NCBI GenBank assembly: GCA_046081705.1
Contig: JBJTWK010000088.1
Coordinates: 1 to 59,441, forward strand
Source: IMCC26256 sp046081705
GTDB taxonomy: Bacteria > Actinomycetota > Acidimicrobiia > IMCC26256
DNA length: 59,441 bases
Reading direction: 5' to 3'
Of this stretch, positions 25,188 through 32,553 are shown piece after piece (within the stretch, counting starts at the first letter, position 1; each line of letters begins with the position of its first letter). The position numbers were made by a program, and so were the translations under genes. Below the pieces are notes generated by a model. The model was not told where the DNA came from. It worked only from the letters and a program-made list of their open reading frames with translations, and ran no database searches.

Positions 25188-25697
25188 TCAGGAGGCGAGG
25201 CCGGCGCGACCGCCGGCGGAGGCCTGGAGCAGGTAGCCGCGCGATCGCACCGTGCGGATCTCGAGCCCGAGTTCCGCGATGCGCCGGCGCAGGCGCAGGA
25301 TGTGCACGTCGAGGGCGTTGCGCGTCGGCGCGCCATCCGGCCACGCGTGCTTCGACAGTGCCTCGCGCCCGACGACCGCACCGAAGCGATCGACGAGCGC
25401 GCCGGCGAGCAGCCGCTCGACCGGGGAGAGCGACACCCACCGATCGCGGAGGCGCAGGAGCCCGTCGTCGTCGAGCGTCGGCGCCGCCCCGCCGTCGGCG
25501 GTCCTCGCCTCGAGGGTCGCGACCCGGGCCCGGACGTCACGGTCCTCTGCGGGGAGGCGCACCCAGTCCTCGAGCGGGTCGGTCGAGGCCGGCGGGTCCG
25601 AGGTCGGCCCCACGAGCAGCAGGCGCGGGACCGCGGCGGCCCGCAGTTCGGCGAGGTGTTCCGATTCCTCCGGCCAACGGACGAGCACGACATCCAC
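25188..25697 (-). CDS. Orphan OmpR/GlnR-like DNA-binding regulator with degenerate receiver
   Basis: A 169-residue protein. The C-terminal winged helix (about residues 75-160) is clear: WVSLSPVERLLAGALVDRFG, then the recognition region ALDVHILRLRRRIAELGLEI and the wing VRSRGYLL. The N-terminal 70 residues look like a shortened receiver (VDVVLVRWPEES, VPRLLLVGP) with no phosphoacceptor Asp at the end of beta-3 and too short for a full receiver. This resembles GlnR, an orphan regulator of nitrogen genes in actinobacteria that works without a kinase, though the family assignment is tentative. There is no kinase gene nearby. GTG 25697 lies 8 nt after a TACGGT box. It is the first gene of a two-gene unit with the antiporter-GlnD fusion. 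Confidence 0.85.
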   Translation of the reverse strand: MDVVLVRWPEESEHLAELRAAAVPRLLLVGPTSDPPASTDPLEDWVRLPAEDRDVRARVATLEARTADGGAAPTLDDDGLLRLRDRWVSLSPVERLLAGALVDRFGAVVGREALSKHAWPDGAPTRNALDVHILRLRRRIAELGLEIRTVRSRGYLLQASAGGRAGLAS

Positions 25698-25705
25698 GAG
25701 TGACG

Positions 25706-25711
25706 ACCGTA
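25706..25711 (-). promoter_or_regulatory. Leaderless-type -10 box (TACGGT) for the regulator-antiporter unit
   Basis: TACGGT, then 8 nt, then GTG 25697. It settles the start of the regulator. Confidence 0.55.
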
Positions 25712-25757
25712 CGGATCGTTCGTTTCGGAAATGTTTCGCGGGGGTGAACCCCGAACA

Positions 25758-25794
25758 CCGGACTCGCCGGGGCCTCAGCGCCCGGCGAGTCCGG
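25758..25794 (-). terminator. Strong hairpin ending the IclR gene, overlapping its last codons
   Basis: CCGGACTCGCCGGG and CCCGGCGAGTCCGG form a perfect 14-bp stem with a 9-nt loop that contains the stop codon. One arm is therefore coding sequence (the Ala-Gly-Leu-Ala-Gly end). There is no T-run. Confidence 0.65.
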
Positions 25795-26485
25795 CGGCAC
25801 GTTCGAGATCGCGGGCGGCGGCCACGACCGCGGCGCCGAACCGGCGACCCGGGGTCCGACCGAGCCGATCGAGCGGACCGCTCACGCTCACCGCGGCGAC
25901 GACGCGTCGCGGCCCGTCGAGCACCGGCGCGCTCACGCTGGCCACCCCGGCCTCCCGCTCGGCGACCGAGGCCACCCAGCCCCGACGGCGCACCGCAGCG
26001 AGTTCGGTCGGATCCACCCGGTCGGGGAGCTCGCCGACCTCGGTCCAGGCCAGGAGCGCCTTGGCTCCCGATCCCGCGTCGAGCGCGAGCACCGCGCCCA
26101 CGGGCACGGTGTCCCGGAGTCCGGCGCGGCGATCGGCTGCGGCCACGCAGACCCGGACCGCGCCGTCGCGTACGTAGAGTTGGGCGCTCTCCCCCGTGGC
26201 CTCGGCGAGCGCGGCGAGCACCGGCCCCGCCGCCTCGATGAGCGGGGAGTCGCCCATCGCCGCCCGGCCCCAGGCGAGGACCCGACGGCCGAGCCGGAAC
26301 CGACCCTGCTCGTCGCGACGGAGCACGTCGTGGGCCTCGAGCGCGACCGCGAGCCGGTGGACCGTCGGCCGGGCGAGGCCCGTGCGCTCGACGAGTTCGC
26401 CGAGGGCCGCCGGACCCGCGGCGAGCGCGTCGACGATCGCCACCGACTTGTCCAGGACCCCCACGTTCCGTACACTGTCCGTCAT
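25775..26485 (-). CDS. ltbR: IclR-family regulator of leucine biosynthesis (LtbR/NdgR-like)
   Basis: A transcription regulator of 236 residues. The N-terminal winged helix-turn-helix contains LGELVERTGLARPTVHRLAVALEAHDVLRR, the usual IclR pattern. The C-terminal effector domain has GESAQLYVRDG, GSGAKALLAW and VSAPVLDG-VVAAVSVSGP. It is divergent from leuC with 90 bp between the starts, the conserved arrangement of LtbR (Corynebacterium) and NdgR (Streptomyces), which act on leuCD. A perfect palindrome (26496-26514) lies 10 bp upstream of its ATG, a likely binding site for itself and leuCD. The function is by family and context. Confidence 0.9.
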   Translation of the reverse strand: MTDSVRNVGVLDKSVAIVDALAAGPAALGELVERTGLARPTVHRLAVALEAHDVLRRDEQGRFRLGRRVLAWGRAAMGDSPLIEAAGPVLAALAEATGESAQLYVRDGAVRVCVAAADRRAGLRDTVPVGAVLALDAGSGAKALLAWTEVGELPDRVDPTELAAVRRRGWVASVAEREAGVASVSAPVLDGPRRVVAAVSVSGPLDRLGRTPGRRFGAAVVAAARDLERAAGLAGR

Positions 26486-26495
26486 ACGAAACAAC

Positions 26496-26514
26496 TGTCT
26501 CACATATTGAGACA
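26496..26514. promoter_or_regulatory. Probable IclR operator between ltbR and leuC
   Basis: TGTCTCA-CATAT-TGAGACA is a perfect 7-bp inverted repeat with a 5-bp AT-rich centre, in a region far richer in A/T than its surroundings. It sits 10 bp from the ltbR ATG and 61 bp from the leuC ATG. Confidence 0.7.
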
Positions 26515-26575
26515 CCGCGCAAGCCCGCACGAACCCCGGCGGACCCGGTCCGCCGACGAGACACAGGAGACGACC

Positions 26576-28000
26576 ATGGGTCGGACGCTGAGCGAGAAGG
26601 TCTGGGACCGCCACGTCGTGCGGGCCGCCGAGGGCGAGCCGACCCTCCTCTACATCGACCTCCACCTCGTGCACGAGGTCACCTCGCCGCAGGCCTTCGA
26701 CGGACTGCGCATGAACGGTCGCACCGTGCGTCGTCCGGACCTCACCGTCGCGACGATGGACCACAACGTGCCGACCGACGTCGCGCTCGTGTGGGGCGAG
26801 TCGGACCTCACCCTCGGCGTGAAGGACGAGATCTCCCGCAAGCAGATGGAGACGCTCGCCGCGAACTGCGCCGAGTTCGGCGTCACCTGCCACGCGATGG
26901 GGCAGCCGGGTCAGGGCATCGTCCACGTCATCGGCCCGGAGCAGGGTCTCACCCAGCCGGGCATGACGATCGTGTGCGGCGACTCGCACACCTCCACCCA
27001 CGGGGCGTTCGGCGCGCTGGCGTTCGGCATCGGCACGAGCGAGGTCGAGCACGTGCTCGCCACGCAGACGCTCCCCCAGGCGAAGCCGGGCACGCTCGCG
27101 GTGACGGTCGAGGGCGAATTGCCGGCCGGCGTCACGGCGAAGGACGTCACGCTGACCGTCATCGCCGCACTCGGCACCGGCGGCGGCATCGGCTCGATCA
27201 TCGAGTACCGCGGCTCCGCGATCCGCACCCTGTCGATGGAGGGTCGCATGACCCTCTGCAACATGTCGATCGAGGCCGGCGCCCGCGCGGGCATGGTCGC
27301 GCCCGACGACGTCACGTTCAAGTACCTCGAGGGTCGCCCGTTCGCGCCCACGGGCGAGGCGTGGGACCGCGCCGTCGCGGAGTGGCGTTCGCTGGCCACC
27401 GATGACGACGCGGTGTTCGACCGTGAGATCGTCATCGACGCCGCGACCATCCGGCCGTCGGTGTCGTGGGGCACGAACCCGGGCCAGACGTTCACGATCG
27501 ACGACGTCGTGCCCGACCCCGAGTCGTTCACCGACCCGACCGAGCGCGACGCGGCGGCCCGCGCCCTGCAGTACATGGGGCTCACGCCGGGCACGCCGAT
27601 GCGCGAGGTCGCCGTCGACACCGTGTTCATCGGCTCCTGCACCAACTCGCGCATCGAGGACCTGCGCGCCGCGGCCGACGTGCTGCGGGGCCGGAAGGTC
27701 AAGCCCGGCATGCGCGCCATGGTCGTGCCCGGTTCGTTCGCGGTGAAGGACCAGGCCGAGGCCGAGGGGCTGCACACCGTGTTCACCGACGCCGGACTCG
27801 AGTGGCGGGAACCGGGGTGCTCGATGTGCCTTGCGATGAACCCCGACAAGCTCGTGGCCGGCGAGCGGTCGGCCAGCACCTCGAACCGCAATTTCGAGGG
27901 CCGTCAGGGCAAGGGCGGACGCACGCACCTCGTGTCCCCCGCCGTCGCCGCCGCCACCGCCGTCCGGGGCACGTTCGCCTGCCCGTCCGACCTCGACTGA
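26576..28000 (+). CDS. leuC: 3-isopropylmalate dehydratase, large subunit
   Basis: The aconitase-type [4Fe-4S] subunit that isomerises 2- to 3-isopropylmalate with LeuD, and in the citramalate route citramalate to methylmalate. It has 474 residues. VCGDSHTSTHGAFGALAFGIG carries active-site residues. The cluster Cys ligands are in FIGSCTNSRIEDL and in EPGCSMCLAMNPD. ATG 26576 has CAGGAGA 5 nt upstream. leuD follows after 13 nt. Confidence 0.97.
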   Translation: MGRTLSEKVWDRHVVRAAEGEPTLLYIDLHLVHEVTSPQAFDGLRMNGRTVRRPDLTVATMDHNVPTDVALVWGESDLTLGVKDEISRKQMETLAANCAEFGVTCHAMGQPGQGIVHVIGPEQGLTQPGMTIVCGDSHTSTHGAFGALAFGIGTSEVEHVLATQTLPQAKPGTLAVTVEGELPAGVTAKDVTLTVIAALGTGGGIGSIIEYRGSAIRTLSMEGRMTLCNMSIEAGARAGMVAPDDVTFKYLEGRPFAPTGEAWDRAVAEWRSLATDDDAVFDREIVIDAATIRPSVSWGTNPGQTFTIDDVVPDPESFTDPTERDAAARALQYMGLTPGTPMREVAVDTVFIGSCTNSRIEDLRAAADVLRGRKVKPGMRAMVVPGSFAVKDQAEAEGLHTVFTDAGLEWREPGCSMCLAMNPDKLVAGERSASTSNRNFEGRQGKGGRTHLVSPAVAAATAVRGTFACPSDLD

Positions 28001-28013
28001 TCAGGAGCATCCG

Positions 28014-28610
28014 ATGGAAGCCGTCACCCTCATCTCCGAGCGCGCGGTCCCGCTGCGCCGCTCCGACGTCGACACCGACCAGATCATCCCGAGCGACTGG
28101 CTCAAGCGCATCGAGCGCACCGGCTTCGGCGCGGGCCTGTTCAGCGAGTGGCGCGAGGACCCCGAGTTCGTCCTCAACCAGCCGCAGTACCAGGGCGCAG
28201 GCATCCTCGTCGCCGGGACCAACTTCGGCACGGGATCGTCGCGCGAGCACGCGCCGTGGGCCCTCGAGGACTACGGCTTCAAGGCGATCATCTCGTCGCG
28301 CTTCGCCGACATCTTCCGGAACAACTGCCTCAAGATCGGCCTGATCCCCGTCACGCTCGGCGCCGAGACGGTCGAGCGCATCATGGCCGCCGTCGAGGAC
28401 GACCCGACGATCGAGATCGTCGTCGACGTTCCGGACCTCGAGGTGCGCGTGCCGTCGATCGACCTCGAGGAGCCCTTCTACCTCGACGATCACCACGTGC
28501 ACCGACTGGTGAACGGGCTCGACGACATCGGCATCACGGAGCAGTACGCCGACGACATCACCGCGTTCGAGGCGACCCGACCCGACTTCCTGCCGCGCGT
28601 CGGCGCGTAG
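28014..28610 (+). CDS. leuD: 3-isopropylmalate dehydratase, small subunit
   Basis: The swivel-domain partner of LeuC, 198 residues, normal length. Family blocks are DVDTDQIIPSDWLKRIERTGFG, AGTNFGTGSSREHAPWALEDYGF and SSRFADIFRNNCLKIGL. ATG 28014 has an AGGAG site 7 nt upstream. It lies in one unit with leuC and probably the TrmO-like gene 4 nt downstream. Confidence 0.97.
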   Translation: MEAVTLISERAVPLRRSDVDTDQIIPSDWLKRIERTGFGAGLFSEWREDPEFVLNQPQYQGAGILVAGTNFGTGSSREHAPWALEDYGFKAIISSRFADIFRNNCLKIGLIPVTLGAETVERIMAAVEDDPTIEIVVDVPDLEVRVPSIDLEEPFYLDDHHVHRLVNGLDDIGITEQYADDITAFEATRPDFLPRVGA

Positions 28611-28614
28611 GACG

Positions 28615-29079
28615 GTGGACGGGATCGTCGTCGAGCCCCTCGGGCACGTCGTCGGCGGACGGGCCGTCGTCGAGGACGACGCCTGGGGCGCGGTGGAGTC
28701 GAGGATCTCGCTCGACCACCCGCGCGTGACCGCCGAGACCGTGCGCGGCCTTGCGGAGTTCTCGCACGTCGAGATCGTCTTCGTGTTCGACCGGGTCGAC
28801 GCGGACGGCGTCGAGTGGGGGTCGCGCCACCCTCGGGGGAACCCCGAGTGGCCGCTCGTCGGGATCCTCGCCCAACGGGCGAAGGATCGACCGAACCGGA
28901 TCGGCGTGAGCCGGTGCGAGCTCGTCGGGGTGGACGGCACGGCGCTGATCGTGCGCGGCCTCGATGCGGTCGACGGCACGCCGGTGCTCGACGTGAAACC
29001 GTGGCTCGGGGGGTTCGCGCCACGCGGTGCGGTGCGAGAACCGGCGTGGACCCACGAACTCATGCGGGACTACTGGTAG
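28615..29079 (+). CDS. TrmO/TsaA-like tRNA methyltransferase domain protein
   Basis: A 154-residue protein of the TsaA-like (UPF0066) family. In E. coli, TrmO uses SAM to N6-methylate t6A37 in tRNA-Thr. Family blocks are GLAEFSHVEIVFVFDRV, SRHPRGNPEWPLVGILAQRAKDRPNRIGVSRCEL and VRGLDAVDGTPVLDVKPWL. It opens VDGIVVEPLGHVVGG, as in the family. Only the core barrel domain is present. GTG 28615 lies 4 nt after the leuD stop, so it is probably read through from leuCD, although there is no obvious link to leucine synthesis. Confidence 0.85.
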   Translation: MDGIVVEPLGHVVGGRAVVEDDAWGAVESRISLDHPRVTAETVRGLAEFSHVEIVFVFDRVDADGVEWGSRHPRGNPEWPLVGILAQRAKDRPNRIGVSRCELVGVDGTALIVRGLDAVDGTPVLDVKPWLGGFAPRGAVREPAWTHELMRDYW

Positions 29080-29100
29080 CCCGCCGGGGCCGGACACGTC

Positions 29101-29130
29101 AGGAGCGGGGCCCTGAGGGTCCCCGCTCCT
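29101..29130. terminator. Bidirectional terminator between the leuCD unit and the small gene
   Basis: AGGAGCGGGG and CCCCGCTCCT form a perfect 10-bp stem, with CCCT/AGGG pairing further inside. It is centred between convergent genes. Confidence 0.75.
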
Positions 29131-29154
29131 TCGTCGCAGTGTTGCGGTGGTCGA

Positions 29155-29283
29155 TCAGACCTTCGCCGGAACCTTGGCCGCCGGCTTCTTGGCGGACTCG
29201 TTGACCGCCTGGGCGAGCCCGACGGCCAGCGTGCGGGTCGCGTCGTGGTCGTAGAGGTAGGCGAGGAACTCGTGGTAGCTCAT
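29155..29283 (-). CDS. Small protein with Lys/Ala/Pro C-terminal tail
   Basis: A 42-residue protein starting MSYHEFLAYLYDHDATRTLA and ending in the basic stretch AKKPAAKVPAKV. The first 28 residues could form a helix. The tail resembles a short version of the PAKK repeats of the HupB-tail-like protein at 8427-8597. AAGGAGCG lies 5 nt before ATG 29283, a strong ribosome site. I do not recognise the family. The 211 bp between it and the glycosyltransferase hold no feature I can name, except GGTGACCTCGGTCACC, a perfect 7-bp inverted repeat with a 2-nt centre near 29360. Confidence 0.7.
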   Translation of the reverse strand: MSYHEFLAYLYDHDATRTLAVGLAQAVNESAKKPAAKVPAKV

Positions 29284-29494
29284 CGGTCGCTCCTTGGTGC
29301 AACGGTGATCTCTAGGAACTGTTCGGACCTGGGCCGCCGTCCGGACTGCTCGATCCCGGTGACCTCGGTCACCGGGTCCGACCCGAGGGGCGGTGGCGCA
29401 CCCACTCCATCGGCGCGCCGGGCCCCGGACTTGAGCCCTTGGCCCCAGAAGATCCGACGCCGGGGCGACCGCAGGGCCCACGCGGGGCCCCGGA

Positions 29495-30688
29495 TCAGGG
29501 CCGTACGGCCCAGAACCGCTCGTGGGCCTCGAGGAGCACGTCCACGAGGGCGCCCGTGGTGACCCGGGCGTCGAACCGCTCGAGCATGCGCCGCCGGCCC
29601 GCCTCCCCCATCGCCCGGGCCCGCTCGGGATCGCCGAGGATCGCCTCGATCGCGGCGGCGAGTTCCTCGGGCCCGGCACCCACGAGCAGGCCGGTCCCAC
29701 CGTCGACCACGATCTCGGGGAGGGCCGAGGTGCGCCGGGCCACGACCGGGACCGCCGCCGACATCGCCTCGAGCGCGGCGTAGCCGAACGTGTCGGTCTC
29801 GGTCGGGAACGCGAGCACGTCGGTGCGGGCGAACAGGTCGGCGAGCCGCGGATCGCCCGGTTCGAAATCGCGGTGCACGATCACGCCCGGCGTCGGGGCC
29901 ACCGCCTCCTTCGTGACGAGGTGCAACTCGAACCGATCGGCCCAGCGGGCGCGGAACAGGTCGAGCAGCGTGAGGCCGCCCTTCCGGGCGAGGGAGCGCC
30001 CGACGAAGGTGATGGTCGGCCGCTCGTGGGGCACACGCGCGGGAGCCGTCGGCGGCACCTCGATCCCGAGGGGCACGACCCGGAGACGATCGGGCGTCAC
30101 GCCGTAGTCCTCGCGCAACGAGCGCGCCGCCCACTCCGACTTCGTGAGCACCAGCGTCGCAGCGTCCCAGACCGGTCGCTCCAACCGCTCGCGCAGACCT
30201 CGCTGCCGCTCGGTCCAGACCGTCGGGCGGCGGTACGGGAGCAGCCGGGCCACGTCGTGGCCGGCCGCGTCGGTCGCCACCACGCTCGGACCGGCCCGCA
30301 GGATGTCGCGGGAGGTGAGCGCGGCGTGCTGGGTGTAGACGTGCAGCACGTCGTACGTACCGGCGGCGGCCCGCAGCAGGCGCCGCGCCGTCGCGCTCGT
30401 CGCCAACTGCCCGCGCTGCGACGCGAGGTCGAGGTCGAGGCGGGCCAGTCCCGGGATCTGCACGCTCACGGCTCGTCGGAGCAGCCGGGGCGGCGGGACG
30501 TCGACGAACGTCGGCACGATCCGATCGTCGTGGGCGAGGCCGGCCCGGATGCCGAGGTGCATCGTCGAGTGACCGCCGTTGTTCTCGCTGAGGAACAGCA
30601 CGCGCGGGCGACCGTCGGCACCGACCTGCCCGGGTCCCGGCACCGCTCCCCCTCCGTCCTCGGGACCGGCGGCGGGCACCGGTCGCAC
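29495..30688 (-). CDS. GT4-family glycosyltransferase
   Basis: A GT-B fold, retaining glycosyltransferase of 397 residues. The N-terminal domain begins RVLFLSENNGGHSTMHLGIR. The C-terminal domain has TITFVGRSLARKGGLTLLDL and the donor-binding FPTETDTFGYAALEAMSAAVPVVA with the E-x7-E pattern, then GGTGLLVGAG. There is no membrane segment. Donor and acceptor are unknown; an envelope glycan or glycolipid role is plausible. GTG 30688 lies 7 nt after TAGGTT (30701-30696), a leaderless-type promoter. The first 28 residues are Gly/Pro-rich, so a later start is also possible. Confidence 0.88.
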   Translation of the reverse strand: MRPVPAAGPEDGGGAVPGPGQVGADGRPRVLFLSENNGGHSTMHLGIRAGLAHDDRIVPTFVDVPPPRLLRRAVSVQIPGLARLDLDLASQRGQLATSATARRLLRAAAGTYDVLHVYTQHAALTSRDILRAGPSVVATDAAGHDVARLLPYRRPTVWTERQRGLRERLERPVWDAATLVLTKSEWAARSLREDYGVTPDRLRVVPLGIEVPPTAPARVPHERPTITFVGRSLARKGGLTLLDLFRARWADRFELHLVTKEAVAPTPGVIVHRDFEPGDPRLADLFARTDVLAFPTETDTFGYAALEAMSAAVPVVARRTSALPEIVVDGGTGLLVGAGPEELAAAIEAILGDPERARAMGEAGRRRMLERFDARVTTGALVDVLLEAHERFWAVRP

Positions 30689-30695
30689 GCCCGCG

Positions 30696-30701
30696 AACCT
30701 A
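30696..30701 (-). promoter_or_regulatory. Leaderless-type -10 box (TAGGTT) for the glycosyltransferase
   Basis: TAGGTT, 7 nt, then GTG 30688. Confidence 0.55.
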
Positions 30702-30730
30702 CCGGGCCCCGACGACGCCCGTGACCACGA

Positions 30731-32278
30731 TCAGGGGCCGACCGTGCGCTCGCGTGACGCCCCGCGGTCCCGGATCCGCAGCAGTCGGTTCACCGCGTTG
30801 AGGTACGCACGGGCCGAAGCCTCCACCACGTCGGTGGCCACGCCACGACCCGACGCCTTGACGCCGTCCACCTCGAGCTGGATCGCCACCTGGCCGAGCG
30901 CATCGCCGCCCTTGGTCACCGACGACACCTTGAAGTCGAGGACGGCACCCGAGACCCCGGTCGCCGCGGCGATCGCGGCGACCGCGGCATCGATCATGCC
31001 GTTGCCCTCGCCGCGCGCGCTCACGCTCGCCCCCGATGCGGTGTCGACGAGCTCGACCTCCGCGCTCGGGTGCACCTTGGTCCCGCCGTGCACGTCGAGG
31101 CTCGCGAACGTGTACCGGTCGATGCCCTTCGTGCCGATCTCCTGGGCCACGATCGCCTCGAGATCCGCGTCGGTGATCTCGACCTTCCGGTCCGCGAGCT
31201 CCTTGAACCGCGTGAACGCGTGGTTCAGCGCGTCGCCCTGCAGGCGCAGGCCGATCGACTCCAGGGTCTCGGCGAACGCGTGGCGCCCGGAGTGCTTCCC
31301 GAGCACGATCTGCGCGGCCTCCTGGCCGACCTCGCGCGCGTCGATGATCTCGTAGGTCTCGCGGTCCTCGAGCACACCGTGCTGGTGGATGCCGCTCTCG
31401 TGCGCGAACGCGTTCCGCCCGACGACCGCCTTGTTGTACTGCACCGGGTACCCGGTGAGGCGGGAGACGAGCCGCGAGGTGCGGGCGAGGTCCGCCGTGC
31501 GGATGCCGGTCTCGATGCCGTCGTAGTGGTCGGCGCGGGTGCGCAGCGCCATGACGACCTCCTCGAGCGCCGCGTTCCCCGCGCGCTCCCCGAGGCCGTT
31601 GACCGCGCACTCCACCTGCCGCGCACCGTTGAGCACGCCGGACAGCGAGTTCGCGACGGCCAGGCCGAGGTCGTCGTGGCAGTGCGTCGACACGATGTAG
31701 TCGCCCTTGACCGTGTCGATGACGTACGCGATGAGCGCGCCGTAGTCGCCCGGCATCGCGTACCCCACGGTGTCCGGGATGTTCAGGGTCGTCGCGCCGT
31801 TGTCGACCGCGATCTGGCAGACCTCGGCCATGAACTCCGGGTCGGAGCGGAACCCGTCCTCGGGCGAGAACTCCACGTCGGCGGTGTAGGACCGTGCCCG
31901 GGCCACGCCGGCGGCGGCCTCGGCCTTCACCTGGTCACGCGTCATGCGCAACTTCTTCGCCATGTGGATCTCGGAGGTGGCGATGAACACGTGGATGCGC
32001 GAGCGCTCCGCGTGTCGCACCGCCTCCCACGCCCGGTCGATGTCCTTGAAGCCCGTGCGGGACAGCGCGGCGATCGTCGGCCCACGCACGCCCTTGGCGA
32101 TGGCCTCCACGGACTCGAAGTCGCCGTCGCTGGCGATCGGGAACCCGGCCTCGATGATGTCGACCCCGAGGCGCGCCAGCTGCTCCGCGATCTCGAGCTT
32201 CTCGCCCGTGTCGAGCGAGATGCCCGGGCTCTGCTCACCGTCTCGCAGCGTCGTGTCGAAGATCAGCACGCGGTCCAT
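30731..32278 (-). CDS. leuA: 2-isopropylmalate synthase
   Basis: It catalyses the first step of leucine synthesis, acetyl-CoA plus 2-oxoisovalerate. It has 515 residues, the long E. coli-type LeuA. DTTLRDGEQSPGISLDTGEK, THCHDDLGLAVANSL with the HxH metal motif, NGLGERAGNAALEEVVMAL and the C-terminal allosteric domain (EGNGMIDAAVAAI) are all present. ATG 32278 has AAGGAA upstream. Transcription must pass a Leu-codon attenuator about 100 nt before the start. It is not linked to leuB or leuCD in this window. Confidence 0.96.
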   Translation of the reverse strand: MDRVLIFDTTLRDGEQSPGISLDTGEKLEIAEQLARLGVDIIEAGFPIASDGDFESVEAIAKGVRGPTIAALSRTGFKDIDRAWEAVRHAERSRIHVFIATSEIHMAKKLRMTRDQVKAEAAAGVARARSYTADVEFSPEDGFRSDPEFMAEVCQIAVDNGATTLNIPDTVGYAMPGDYGALIAYVIDTVKGDYIVSTHCHDDLGLAVANSLSGVLNGARQVECAVNGLGERAGNAALEEVVMALRTRADHYDGIETGIRTADLARTSRLVSRLTGYPVQYNKAVVGRNAFAHESGIHQHGVLEDRETYEIIDAREVGQEAAQIVLGKHSGRHAFAETLESIGLRLQGDALNHAFTRFKELADRKVEITDADLEAIVAQEIGTKGIDRYTFASLDVHGGTKVHPSAEVELVDTASGASVSARGEGNGMIDAAVAAIAAATGVSGAVLDFKVSSVTKGGDALGQVAIQLEVDGVKASGRGVATDVVEASARAYLNAVNRLLRIRDRGASRERTVGP

Positions 32279-32374
32279 GGGGATTCGTTCCTTCGTGGTG
32301 GGGTGTCGAGGGTCGGGGGTCGGTCCGGATCGGGTCGGTGCGGAGGCGGGACCGGCGGTCCGGTCCTGGCCAAC

Positions 32375-32407
32375 AAAAAACCCCCTCGGCCCGTGGGCAC
32401 GAGGAGG
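32375..32407 (-). terminator. Attenuator terminator upstream of leuA
   Basis: On the minus strand CCTCCTCG pairs with CGAGGGGG, with an inner GCC-CACG-GGC stem, followed by TTTTTTGTT. It is the only classical T-tailed terminator I see in the window, and lies 97 nt before leuA. Confidence 0.88.
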
Positions 32408-32410
32408 CAT

Positions 32411-32435
32411 CGGCGAGCACCGGAGGCGCTCGCCG
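32411..32435 (-). promoter_or_regulatory. Pause hairpin of the leuA leader
   Basis: CGGCGAGC and GCTCGCCG form a perfect 8-bp stem with a 9-nt loop, starting directly after the leader stop codon and 3 nt from the terminator stem. Confidence 0.65.
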
Positions 32436-32486
32436 CTACGTAAGGAGGAGGCTGGAGGTCGTGGTGATGCCGGTGGTCGCATGCAT
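32436..32486 (-). CDS. leuA leader peptide with Leu-Leu-Leu codons
   Basis: A 16-residue leader peptide, MHATTGITTTSSLLLT. The consecutive Leu codons CTC CTC CTT stand 4 to 2 codons before the stop TAG. Directly downstream come the pause hairpin and a strong terminator, so slow decoding of Leu codons should let polymerase read into leuA. ATG 32486 lies 10 nt after a TAGGGT -10 box, hence a near-leaderless leader mRNA. A downstream ATG at 32482 in another frame has no Leu run. Confidence 0.85.
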   Translation of the reverse strand: MHATTGITTTSSLLLT

Positions 32487-32496
32487 GGTGCCCCAG

Positions 32497-32502
32497 ACCC
32501 TA
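32497..32502 (-). promoter_or_regulatory. -10 box (TAGGGT) for the leuA leader transcript
   Basis: TAGGGT, 10 nt, then leader ATG 32486. Confidence 0.6.
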
Positions 32503-32553
32503 CCAGAGGCCCCCGGGCGGACCGAAGCGGGTTCGCGCGATGATGCGGCCCGC

